Positions 19,718 to 28,083 of a stretch of 51,487 bases of DNA are shown here, one piece after another (the stretch's first letter is position 1; every line of letters starts with the position of its first letter). The notes under the pieces were generated by a model. It ran no database searches. It was not told the DNA's origin and saw nothing but the letters and a program-made list of their open reading frames with translations. The position numbers and the translations under genes are program-made. The DNA is from Chloroflexota bacterium (GTDB lineage Bacteria > Chloroflexota > UBA6077 > JACCZL01), in contig JAUJPG010000028.1 in the NCBI GenBank assembly GCA_030447245.1, positions 1-51,487 of the forward strand. The letters are read 5' to 3'.

Positions 19718-20791
19718 CTACTTCTTGCGGCTGACCACGTACAGAACCAGCCCGACCACGATCAGGCTCCAGTAGCTTATCGTCCGATCCAGGATCGCGA
19801 CCGACGCGGCCATGTTCTCGTCGATCCCCGGCGCCAACCCGAAGCTCGCCGCCAGCAGCAGGATCCCGACGATCGCCGACTCGACGAACCCCAGCCCAGC
19901 CGGCGTGACCGGCAGCGTCGTCAGCAGCGCCGACGCGAGCGCGACAAACAGGATCACTGCCGGCGAGAGGTGAAACAGCCCGAGCGACAAACACACCAGG
20001 TACAACCGACTGCTCTCGATCGCCCACCCGAGCACCGAGTACCCGAGCACCAGCGGCATCGCTCGGAACGAGCCGAGCGTCCCCTGGACGAACAGCGCCC
20101 ACTGCACCTGCAGGCGGGACGGCACCAGTCGGCCCACCTGCACGCTCCACCGCCGCATCGCGAACAGCCCGACCACCACAACCGCGGCCAGCACCAGGCC
20201 CACTTGCATGATGCTCAAGATCACCGCCGGCAACGCGCCGCCGAAGGCCAGCAGTACCGATCCGACCAACAGCACGAACAGCAGCAGCATGTCGATCATT
20301 CGCTCGGCCAGGATCGTGCCGAACGTCTTGGCGAATGAGACATCCGCGGCGCGCTTGAGCAGGTAGGCCCGATACGCATCGCCGAGCTTGGCCGGCACGA
20401 TGCAATTGGCGAACCACGACAGCACGATGATCTCGGCGATCCCGAGTACCGACGGCAGGCGGATGCCGTCGTCGCGGTGGTAGCCGACGTTTTCAAGCAG
20501 CTTGCGCCAGCGCAGCCCACGGATCAGGAACGTTGCGTGGTAGAGCAGCAGCCCGCCCACGTAATACCACGGGTTTGTCCGAGCGAGTATGGCCAGGATC
20601 ACGTCGACCTCGACGTCGATCCGGCTCAGCACGAAGGCCAGAATCGCGACCCCCAGCCCGAACGACAGCAGCGTCCGCACGTTGAGGAACTTGCGCGCCA
20701 GCGGGTCTGGCTCGACGACCTCGGGTAGGGGCGGGTCGACCACGGCCGCGACCGCGTCGACGACGAGCGGCTTATCAGTCACCGATGACAT
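19718..20791 (-). CDS. UPF0104 / lysylphosphatidylglycerol synthase-type integral membrane protein
   Basis: A 357-residue polytopic membrane protein with about eight hydrophobic helices, matching the AglD/UPF0104 transmembrane family (LPG synthase TM region without the synthetase domain). Recognisable signatures are WRKLLENVGYH early, VLSWFANCIVPAKLGDAYRAYLL, GTILAERMIDMLLLF and PVTPAGLGFVESAIVGILLL near the end. Proteins of this kind occur in polysaccharide and glycolipid clusters and are proposed lipid or glycolipid translocators. Its start overlaps the end of the preceding O-antigen ligase-like gene by 17 bases. Confidence 0.87.
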   Translation of the reverse strand: MSSVTDKPLVVDAVAAVVDPPLPEVVEPDPLARKFLNVRTLLSFGLGVAILAFVLSRIDVEVDVILAILARTNPWYYVGGLLLYHATFLIRGLRWRKLLENVGYHRDDGIRLPSVLGIAEIIVLSWFANCIVPAKLGDAYRAYLLKRAADVSFAKTFGTILAERMIDMLLLFVLLVGSVLLAFGGALPAVILSIMQVGLVLAAVVVVGLFAMRRWSVQVGRLVPSRLQVQWALFVQGTLGSFRAMPLVLGYSVLGWAIESSRLYLVCLSLGLFHLSPAVILFVALASALLTTLPVTPAGLGFVESAIVGILLLAASFGLAPGIDENMAASVAILDRTISYWSLIVVGLVLYVVSRKK

Positions 20792-22208
20792 GCGCCGGAG
20801 CGACGCTTCCGATCAGCCCAAGCAAGATGCCCACCTGGATTCCCACGCCGTGTACGAGCAGGTTGTCGAAGAGGTTGTGGGTGCAAAAAACACCGTCAGG
20901 CTTCCGAGCAAGCCGACGCCCAGCGCCCGCTCGAAGGATCCGCTTGTCTTCGCCCCTCGCCCGTCTTCCTTCGTCAGGCTCCGCAGAAGCTCCTGAACGC
21001 GAGCCAGAGGACAAGCATCAGACCACCCAGACCCAACAGCCCGGCCTCAGCCGCCATATTCAGGTAGTAGTTGTGCGCATGCCCCAGTGCCTCGCGCCAG
21101 CCAGTGAGTGCGTAGCGGTCGTACGCGTCCGGATAGTTGCCGGGGCCAACGCCGCGTAGCGGGTGATCCAGAAACATCTCCCACCGGCCTGCCAGTGCGC
21201 CATCCGTTCCACGACGGCGAAGTTCTCCGCGGTTGGCTGGACCCCGCGGGCGTCGAAAATGCCGAAGTTGCTCGTGACCGACGTGACCCGGTTCGCTAGC
21301 GCCGTTGGCAGCGCGCCGAGTATCCCTAACACGCCGACTAACAGGACCGTCGCCACCGTCGGAGGGACCAGGCGGCGCGTACGCGGGCTCCAGGCCAACG
21401 CCATCACTACCAGGGCGATAAGCAAGCCCAGCCAGGCGCCGCGCGAGAGGCTCAGGACGATCCCCATGCCGGTGCACACGGTCCCCACCGCGGCGATCGC
21501 TCGGAGCGGTCCTGGATGGGGGATCGCGGTCATTGCGAGCGCCAGCGGGAAGATGGTCCCGAGATACCCGGCGAACGGATTCGGTTGGCCGAACATCCCG
21601 TGCGCGCGCATGAATCCACCAACTGCGAACGTGGGCGGCCCCAGCCCGGCCACGAACTGGACCGCGCCCATCAGCGCCTGGCCCGAGCCGGCCAGGAACA
21701 GGACGGCGAGCAGGGGCCGCGCGCCGGCCGCGTCGCGGACGTGAACAGCGGTGAACAGGTACGCCAGCGTCAACAGCACCCACTTGAGGGTCTCCTTGAT
21801 CGCCAGCGGCATGCTGGTGGCCCCGCCCGCGGAGACGAGCAGGGCGCAGAGCAGAAAGAACAATCCGCCGAACAGTCCGCTCCTCGGCAGCTCGATCTCG
21901 CGTCGCGTGACCCCGCGCGCTAGCCAGATCAGCAACAGCAGGGCAGACAGCGGCTCGAAAGCTGAGATCGAGAAGCCCGCGTTTTCCAGCCCGAAGGTCG
22001 GTGAGAACGGGACCGCGACGAGCAGCCCGTACAACCCGATGATCGGTGCGACGAGCATGCCGATCAGCAGCGCCAGGCCGCCCACGATCGCCAGCATCAG
22101 GACGAGCGGCGCGGCTCCCGCGAGGGCTGCCAACCCTGCCGCGAGTGCGAGTGTGCCGGGCCGCGCCCTCACGATCCGGAAGCCGCCGCCGTGGACCGGG
22201 GCTCTCAA
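20775..22208 (-). pseudogene. O-antigen ligase-like (Wzy/WaaL) protein with three frameshifts
   Basis: The proposed start is a TTG at 22206-22208 with GGAGGCG ten bases upstream; the first residues lead into a long run of transmembrane helices (TLALAAGLAALAGAAPLVLM onward). The O-antigen ligase core is visible as GQPNPFAGYLGTIFPLALA and LSRGAWLGLLIALVV. The frame changes near 21190 (after HWQAG, continuing as WEMFLDHPLRGVGPGNYPDAY and AHNYYLNMAAEAGLLGL), again near 20985, and a third time at the A6 run at 20885-20890. It finishes with HNLFDNLLVHGVGIQVG and a normal stop. Conserved residues follow each change, so single-base sequencing errors are likely. The repaired protein would have about 477 residues. 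Role: joining or polymerising an oligosaccharide at the outer face of the membrane. Confidence 0.75.
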
Positions 22209-22344
22209 TCGGGCGTCGCCTCCGTGGAGCAACGTGGCGTGGCACTGCCACGCGAGCCGCTGCCCAGGTTGGCAGTGCGGCGGCGTCGATTGTACACCAA
22301 CGAGTGATCCGCCTGCCCGGGCAGCATGGCGGCCTTCGCTCCAT

Positions 22345-23709
22345 TCAAGAGGAGACGGACGAGGATTCGCTCCGCAACGCAAGCCGATTGCCAACGGCGA
22401 TCGTCAGCCAGAAGATAAACGCCATGTCGACCAGGAAGTAGCTGTTGTCGATCGCGCCGTGGACGACGAAGTCGGTCATGCTAGCCAGCGCGCCGGCCGC
22501 GAGCGCGCGCTCCGCCGGCGGCCCGCTACCGCGCGCCCGCGGCAGCACGCGCCGGATGAACACCGTCAGCAGCCAGGCCATCGCGACCACCCCGGCTAGC
22601 CCAAGCTGGAGCCAGAGCTGCAGGATCAGGTTGTGCGGGTGCGAGAGGTTCGGTTCCATCACGACCCCGGACGGGACGTATGACGGGTAGCGATAGACGA
22701 AGTTGTCCAGGCCGATGCCCAGCAGTGGCTGCTCGCGGAGTACCGCGAGTGACGCCTGCCAGAGCTGGAGGCGGACCAGCGTCGTCCCCTGCGCTGGGTC
22801 CAGGCGCGCGGCGAGTCGCTCGACCCGCAGTGCCGGCACCGCCAGGATCGCGAGGATCACCACCGTCGCCAGGATCGCGGCGCCGACGGCGGCCATCGCG
22901 AGCGCCCGCCGCCCGCCGAGCAGCGCGGCGAGGGCCAGGAGCGCGGCGAGGGTCCCCAGCCATGCCCCGAGCGAGAACGTCAACCCCAGCGCGGACACGC
23001 AGATCGCCGCGGCCGCTGCCCTCGGCCATCGTCGCGGGAGCAGCCACACGCCGGCGAGCAGGAACGGCACGACGCGTCCGAGCAGGAGACCGAGGTGGTT
23101 CGGAGAGGTGTAGGTCCCCTGGACGCGTCGAACTCCCTCGACGTCCGTGACGGCGCCGCCCACAAAGAACTGCGCGATCCCAATCAGGGCCACGATGGTC
23201 GCTGCCGCCAGGAGCACGTCGAGCATCCGACTGGCGTCTTCGACGGTGCGGATGACGTGCCGGGCGAGATAGAAGAAGACCAGGGGCTCGACGATCAGGG
23301 TCCGCAGCTCGCGCAGGCTCAACCGGAGGTATTCGCTGACCAGCAACGACAGCAGTGCGGCGGCGAGGAAGAGGGCGATCGGTGGATCGAAGGCGCCTGA
23401 ACACAGAGCCGGAACGCCGCGCTGGCCACGGAGCCGACCGGCCAAACCGCGCAAGCCGACGGCGACGGTGCAGAGCAGCAGCGTTGCCTCGGGCATCGAG
23501 ATCGCGAGGCCACCGAGCTGACGGGGCAGGAGGTACAGTGGCAGGGTCGCGACCACCCCGCCGAGGCCAGCTCGGGGGAGCAGCGTGGCGGCCACCGTGT
23601 AAACGGTGGCGCCGAGCCCCGCCAGGATGAGTCCCGGCCCCCAGAGCATGAGTCCCAGCCCTGCGATCAGCGACGCGATGGCGAGGGCGTCTCGGTTCCG
23701 TTTCGCCAT
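22345..23709 (-). CDS. O-antigen ligase-like polymerase/ligase
   Basis: An intact membrane protein of about 454 residues with roughly eleven hydrophobic helices. The Wzy_C-type periplasmic signatures are present: GTYTSPNHLGLLLGRVVP and, in the C-terminal half, RLQLWQASLAVLREQPLLGIG and SHPHNLILQLWLQLGLAG. Such proteins transfer undecaprenyl-linked glycan onto an acceptor or polymerise repeat units. The ATG at 23707-23709 has GGTGAGC upstream, better than an ATG eight codons earlier that has no ribosome binding site. It is a paralog of the frameshifted ligase that follows after 136 bp, in the same leftward cluster. Confidence 0.88.
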   Translation of the reverse strand: MAKRNRDALAIASLIAGLGLMLWGPGLILAGLGATVYTVAATLLPRAGLGGVVATLPLYLLPRQLGGLAISMPEATLLLCTVAVGLRGLAGRLRGQRGVPALCSGAFDPPIALFLAAALLSLLVSEYLRLSLRELRTLIVEPLVFFYLARHVIRTVEDASRMLDVLLAAATIVALIGIAQFFVGGAVTDVEGVRRVQGTYTSPNHLGLLLGRVVPFLLAGVWLLPRRWPRAAAAAICVSALGLTFSLGAWLGTLAALLALAALLGGRRALAMAAVGAAILATVVILAILAVPALRVERLAARLDPAQGTTLVRLQLWQASLAVLREQPLLGIGLDNFVYRYPSYVPSGVVMEPNLSHPHNLILQLWLQLGLAGVVAMAWLLTVFIRRVLPRARGSGPPAERALAAGALASMTDFVVHGAIDNSYFLVDMAFIFWLTIAVGNRLALRSESSSVSS

Positions 23710-23757
23710 GCTCACCCGCGGGGCACCGATCATAGTAGGCGGACCGCGGCGGCCCGA

Positions 23758-26067
23758 TCAGTCATGCACCGTCACGCGCTGCTGCTCGATCTCCTGCCGA
23801 GGCAGTTGGTACGCTGAGACGTCGGCGGTCGAAGCGCCATCGTGCAGCGTCTGGAGATCGATCGAACGGATCGCGAAGCTCAGCAGTGCCGGATCGGGCT
23901 GCCCATAGGTGATCGGACGGAAGTTCCCGGCCTCGAGCGTCAGGGTGATCGTCTGGGTCCCCGGCCGGAGTACCAGGGGCACCGTCGTCGCCTCCGCTCG
24001 CGCTATGGCCACCGACGTCGAGGCATCGCCCACCCGGACGGTGAGCACGCCGGCCTCACCCACGCCGGTCGGTGACGTCGGATCGTGGATGACGTCCGGA
24101 GTGATCTGCAGGACCGCGGCTTGCTGACGCGGCGAGGTGACGGAGAGCGCCGCGGGCGACGTTGCCCAGCGCCACCCGGCCTCGGCTTCGCGCCAATTGT
24201 TCAGCAGCTCCATCCTCGTCGAGCTGCCCGTCGGATCTGCCGTCGAAGTGATCGCGTACACCCGAACCAACTCGTCCTCGACGAGCGGTGCCTGATCACC
24301 GAACACTGCTTGGACGAGCTCCCGCGCTGCAACGTCCCCCCAGGAGTCCGGCGTGTAGTCGGGGTACCAGGGCTGCGGCTTGTGCCACACCACGTAGCGG
24401 TAGCCGTGACGGGCCAGGTCCACCTCTGCATTGGCGTAGCAATTGACGGGCTCGCCATCTACCAGGACGTCGGGCAGTCTGGGCCCGAACGAGAACAGGC
24501 ACGGGAACAGCGGATGCCGCGCATAGGTCCGCGCGAGGTATCCCGCCGCGATCCCCTTGCGATGACTCATCTGGTACATCTGGTAGTGCGATGAGTACAT
24601 GACGTAAGCGGGCGAGGATGGCAGGAGCTTGATCGGAAGGTCCAATACGCCATACAGCTCATCTTCTCGAGCGATCTGCCGATAAAACTCGGGCACCGGC
24701 CGTAACCGTTCCTCGGGCCAGGGTTGGGGCCAGCTCTCCACGAGGATCGTGGCAATGACCACCGCGGTGATCGGGCCACGCCATCGAGGCAAGCGCTGGA
24801 TGAGATACGCCAATCCGAAGCTGGCCGAGATGCCGAGTCCCACCGCCCCGATCAACATGAAACGCCCGGGCGAGCGCATGAACTCGAAGCCCGGCAGGGC
24901 GGTCAGGAACGCATACGGCAGGACGATCGGCATCCCGGATTCCGCGAGGTAATCCCGCCCGAGGATTTTCAGTGATGGTCCAAGGGCAAGGAGCACGCAC
25001 AGCGACAAGAACAGGATCCAGCACCGCGCCCGTTTGTCGCCGCGGATCAGCGCAACAAGGCAGAGCACCATACCGATCCACGAGACATAGACCTCCTTGT
25101 CCATGTCCCAATGGATCTCGGAATCGAAGAACGGAGCGGTCATCAGGCCAAACAACAAACTCCACGAATGCGGAACGAGGAACTGGATCAAGTCAGGCTG
25201 CAGATAGGATGCGAGATGGACGCGGTCGACGGCGATCGCCGGATCTCGAGCGGCGGTCACGATGGCCAGCAGCAGCGGCCCCACCATGATGAGCGTGGCG
25301 CCCGCGAGGATCAGGCCGCGCCGCCACAGGCGTCGAACCTGGGCGCGCCCCGCGGAAAGCAGCGAGGCGATGAGAAAGAAACCGAGTGAGAGCCCCGCGT
25401 ACACGAACTGATAACCCGAGTGCAGCAGCGTGAGCAGCAGCACGAGCGCCGTCGCCATGGTCCACCAGGGACTATGCGCGGGATTGAGGGCGCGATGCAG
25501 GGTCAACAGCCCGAGGGGCAGCAAGCCCAGGAAGACCTTCTCCAGCTGGCCGAGCGTGGCGACGAGGCGGATGGGCGCCGTCATCAGGACGACGCCCGCG
25601 AAGAGGGCGACGCCGCTCTCGAAGCCGAGGCTGCGCGCCAGCAGGTACATCGAGTAGCCCGTCAGCCAGTGGCTGACGAGCAGCGCGCCGTTGTACGCTG
25701 CCTCCGGTCCCCACGCCCAGAAAGGTAAGGCGAGCAGACCGGGGATCGGCCCGGATGCGTGGGTCAACAATGTTGCGCCGAGCGGATAGTACAGCAGCGG
25801 TGCGTAGAAGAGGGGTTGATTGCCGAGGACGGCCTGCTGCACATGCCAGAGCTGCCAGAGCTGATGTCGCGCGTCGACGCCGTCGCTGGGGATGCTCGTG
25901 GTGAAGTGCTGCACGGTGGGCCAGGAAAGGCCGACGCTCAGCGCCGCGTACGCGAGTAGCGGCACACCGTGACCGAGCCACCACGCTCGCAGCGTGGCTT
26001 GCGTGACCCGCCGTCGTGTGGCCCGCCACGTCGCTCGTCGCTCGTGTCGCGGGGTTATCATCGCCAT
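23758..26067 (-). CDS. Large GT-C-like polytopic membrane protein
   Basis: About 770 residues. After a short basic N-terminus, the first about 480 residues contain at least ten hydrophobic helices with an early luminal loop, FTTSIPSDGVDARHQLW, then the helix LLYYPLGATLLTHASGPIPG. This topology resembles lipid-phosphate-sugar dependent glycosyltransferases (GT-C, ArnT/PMT-like) or YfhO-like proteins; I cannot see a diagnostic donor motif. The last about 280 residues are soluble and beta-rich, with STRMELLNNWREAEAGWRWA followed by a segment like a carbohydrate-binding jelly roll. Start uncertain: ATGs at 26067 and 26061 are both possible, and the open frame extends upstream to 26178. It heads the leftward polysaccharide cluster and diverges from the GT4 gene at 26253. 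Confidence 0.6.
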   Translation of the reverse strand: MAMITPRHERRATWRATRRRVTQATLRAWWLGHGVPLLAYAALSVGLSWPTVQHFTTSIPSDGVDARHQLWQLWHVQQAVLGNQPLFYAPLLYYPLGATLLTHASGPIPGLLALPFWAWGPEAAYNGALLVSHWLTGYSMYLLARSLGFESGVALFAGVVLMTAPIRLVATLGQLEKVFLGLLPLGLLTLHRALNPAHSPWWTMATALVLLLTLLHSGYQFVYAGLSLGFFLIASLLSAGRAQVRRLWRRGLILAGATLIMVGPLLLAIVTAARDPAIAVDRVHLASYLQPDLIQFLVPHSWSLLFGLMTAPFFDSEIHWDMDKEVYVSWIGMVLCLVALIRGDKRARCWILFLSLCVLLALGPSLKILGRDYLAESGMPIVLPYAFLTALPGFEFMRSPGRFMLIGAVGLGISASFGLAYLIQRLPRWRGPITAVVIATILVESWPQPWPEERLRPVPEFYRQIAREDELYGVLDLPIKLLPSSPAYVMYSSHYQMYQMSHRKGIAAGYLARTYARHPLFPCLFSFGPRLPDVLVDGEPVNCYANAEVDLARHGYRYVVWHKPQPWYPDYTPDSWGDVAARELVQAVFGDQAPLVEDELVRVYAITSTADPTGSSTRMELLNNWREAEAGWRWATSPAALSVTSPRQQAAVLQITPDVIHDPTSPTGVGEAGVLTVRVGDASTSVAIARAEATTVPLVLRPGTQTITLTLEAGNFRPITYGQPDPALLSFAIRSIDLQTLHDGASTADVSAYQLPRQEIEQQRVTVHD

Positions 26068-26252
26068 CCACCAGATCACCAGGACCTCGGAACGGGAACT
26101 GCCGCGATCGAGCTGTCTGTGCGCGACGACATCCTGATCCCTGACGACGATCGCAGTGGCGCCCCCGAATGCGGGCAAGCACGTTGTAGGAGGCTGGCGA
26201 GCATGTCCGCCAGTCGGCAGGGGTCGAGGTCCCCAGACGGGCGGCCTCTCGG

Positions 26253-27305
26253 ATGGAGGCGCTGACCCGCGTGCGCATCGCCCTGGCTCACAGCCATCCC
26301 AACACCTTCGGAGGCGGCGAACGCGCGTTGCTGGAACTGGCGCGCGGGCTCGCGCCGCGCCACCAGGTCAGGCTACTGGTCGGACGCTTCCAGCCTGACC
26401 AGACCTACGCCGAGTTGACCACGTTCCCGCGGGCCCGCCTGAGGACACTCCAGTGGCTTACCGCGCCGTGCCCGGACGACGTCGTCGTCGCTAACAGCTT
26501 CGGCGCGAACCTCCTCGCGCTCCGAAACAGCGCGCGCGTCGTCTACTGGGTCCACTCGGTCCGCAGCCGGTTCCTGCTGCCCGGCGCGCGCCGCCCGGGC
26601 CTCTGGCTCCGCAGGATCCTCGACTGGTCGGCAGTGCGGCGCGACGCACGGTTGGTGGCCAACAGCCGGTTCACCGCTGGTCGCCTCCGGACGCTGTACC
26701 ATCGCGACGCGGACGCGGTGGTGTACCCCGGCGTCGATCTCGACGTCTTCCGGCCCGGCTCGGGGAGCGGCGCCGATGGCGGCAGCCACGCCCTGACCGT
26801 CGGCCGCATCGCCCCGGAAAAGGGGCTCGACCGGCTTTTGCAGATCTGGCGCGACCTCCCCGACATGCCGCTGCACGTGGTCGGGACTGGGCACGCCGAC
26901 GATGTCCGGCGCCTGCGCGCGCAGGCGCCGCCGCACGTCGTCTTCCGCGGCCCGCTGGAGTCGGGCGCGCTCGTCGCCGCGTACCACCAGGCCACGCTGG
27001 CGGTGTTCACACCACGCGACGAAGAGTTCGGCCTGGCACCCCTGGAGGCGATGGCGTGCGGACTGCCCGTCGTGGCCTGGAGGGAGGGCGGGCTCGCCGA
27101 GACGGTACTCGAGGGAGAGACCGGCTACCTGGTAACCGATGCCGCGTCCTTCCGGCAGCGGACTCGGGCGTTGGCGCGGGACTCCGAGTTGAGACATGCA
27201 CTTGGGCGGGCTGCGCGCCGACGAGCAGAGCAGTTCAGTTGGCGGCGAACCGTGGCCGAGATCGAGCGCATCTGCGCCGAGGTGGCCGGCGCGCCCGTCG
27301 GCTGA
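26253..27305 (+). CDS. Glycosyltransferase, GT4 family
   Basis: A 350-residue GT-B fold glycosyltransferase. N-terminal donor/acceptor motif HPNTFGGGERALLELARGL; linker VYPGVDLDVFRPG; C-terminal domain with ALTVGRIAPEKGLDRLL and the EX7E segment FTPRDEEFGLAPLEAMACGLP, followed by VVAWREGGLAETV. It probably transfers a hexose in envelope polysaccharide assembly. It is the only rightward gene of the cluster and ends five bases from the convergent cyclase-family gene, with no obvious terminator in between. Confidence 0.9.
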   Translation: MEALTRVRIALAHSHPNTFGGGERALLELARGLAPRHQVRLLVGRFQPDQTYAELTTFPRARLRTLQWLTAPCPDDVVVANSFGANLLALRNSARVVYWVHSVRSRFLLPGARRPGLWLRRILDWSAVRRDARLVANSRFTAGRLRTLYHRDADAVVYPGVDLDVFRPGSGSGADGGSHALTVGRIAPEKGLDRLLQIWRDLPDMPLHVVGTGHADDVRRLRAQAPPHVVFRGPLESGALVAAYHQATLAVFTPRDEEFGLAPLEAMACGLPVVAWREGGLAETVLEGETGYLVTDAASFRQRTRALARDSELRHALGRAARRRAEQFSWRRTVAEIERICAEVAGAPVG

Positions 27306-27310
27306 CCGGC

Positions 27311-27979
27311 TCAGAGCTCCAGCCCGATCGCTCGGACCGGCGAGCCGTCAGACCCGTCGAGCTTCAGCGGCAGGGCAAGGAACAGCACTCGCGGCTGCCT
27401 GAGCTGGTCCAGGTTCGCCAGGTACTCGATCACGGCGATGTCGCGCGGGAAGAACACGTCGTGGGTCACGTGGTGCTCGCGGGCGATCGTGCCCGGCTGC
27501 TCGGGCGCCATCCGCAGTGCAGGGTCCGGCGGATAGTCGTAGCCCACCGCCTTGACACCGCGACCGACCAGCCACTCGGCCGCGTCGCGCGTCGTCCAGG
27601 GAGCGCGGGTCCAGAACTCGCGGCTGGCGACGTCCGCCTTGCGGTCCCAGTCGGTCCGCAACAACGCGATATCGCCAGCTCGGAGGTGCCCCGCTCGCGC
27701 TTCGAGATCGGCAACCTCGATCCCCTCATCGGCCCCGCGGTGGCTCAGGTCGACCACGGCCGCGTCGCCGGCCCAGCGCTCGAGCGGCAGATCGGCGATC
27801 GCCGCGCCGCCGGGCAAGAAGTGCCCCGGCGCGTCGACGTGGGTGAACCCGTGGACCGACATCGTCAGGGCGCTGGACTGGAACAGCTCGCCGGCGGCGT
27901 GGCTTGAGGTGACCCGCAGCTCCGGCTTCCACCGCCAGTGCGGGAAGACGATCCGATGCGACAGGTCGACGATCCGCAT
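27311..27979 (-). CDS. Cyclase-family (kynurenine formamidase-like) metal hydrolase
   Basis: A 222-residue protein of the bacterial cyclase/KynB family. The metal-binding signature appears as SVHGFTHVDAPGHFLPGG (HxGTHxDxPxHF type), with DLSHRIVF at the N-terminus and DALLRTDW-type IALLRTDWD in the middle. KynB members hydrolyse N-formylkynurenine; others act on isatin or other cyclic amides. No tryptophan-catabolism gene is nearby, so the substrate is open. The ATG follows GGAGATGACGC. Transcribed towards the GT4 gene. Confidence 0.85.
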   Translation of the reverse strand: MRIVDLSHRIVFPHWRWKPELRVTSSHAAGELFQSSALTMSVHGFTHVDAPGHFLPGGAAIADLPLERWAGDAAVVDLSHRGADEGIEVADLEARAGHLRAGDIALLRTDWDRKADVASREFWTRAPWTTRDAAEWLVGRGVKAVGYDYPPDPALRMAPEQPGTIAREHHVTHDVFFPRDIAVIEYLANLDQLRQPRVLFLALPLKLDGSDGSPVRAIGLEL

Positions 27980-28083
27980 GCGTCATCTCCGACCGCTCCC
28001 GCGCGTGCGGCGCGGCCGCGGCCACTGTACCAGACCACCGCCATCTCGGCTAGCGGATCGCCCGGACTGCCCGGTTTCCAGGT

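Noticed and set aside
18836..20338. A 500-codon plus-strand frame rich in Gln, Arg and His
   Set aside because: Lies opposite the GT4 and UPF0104-type genes; repeat-like composition is an artefact of membrane-protein codons read backwards.
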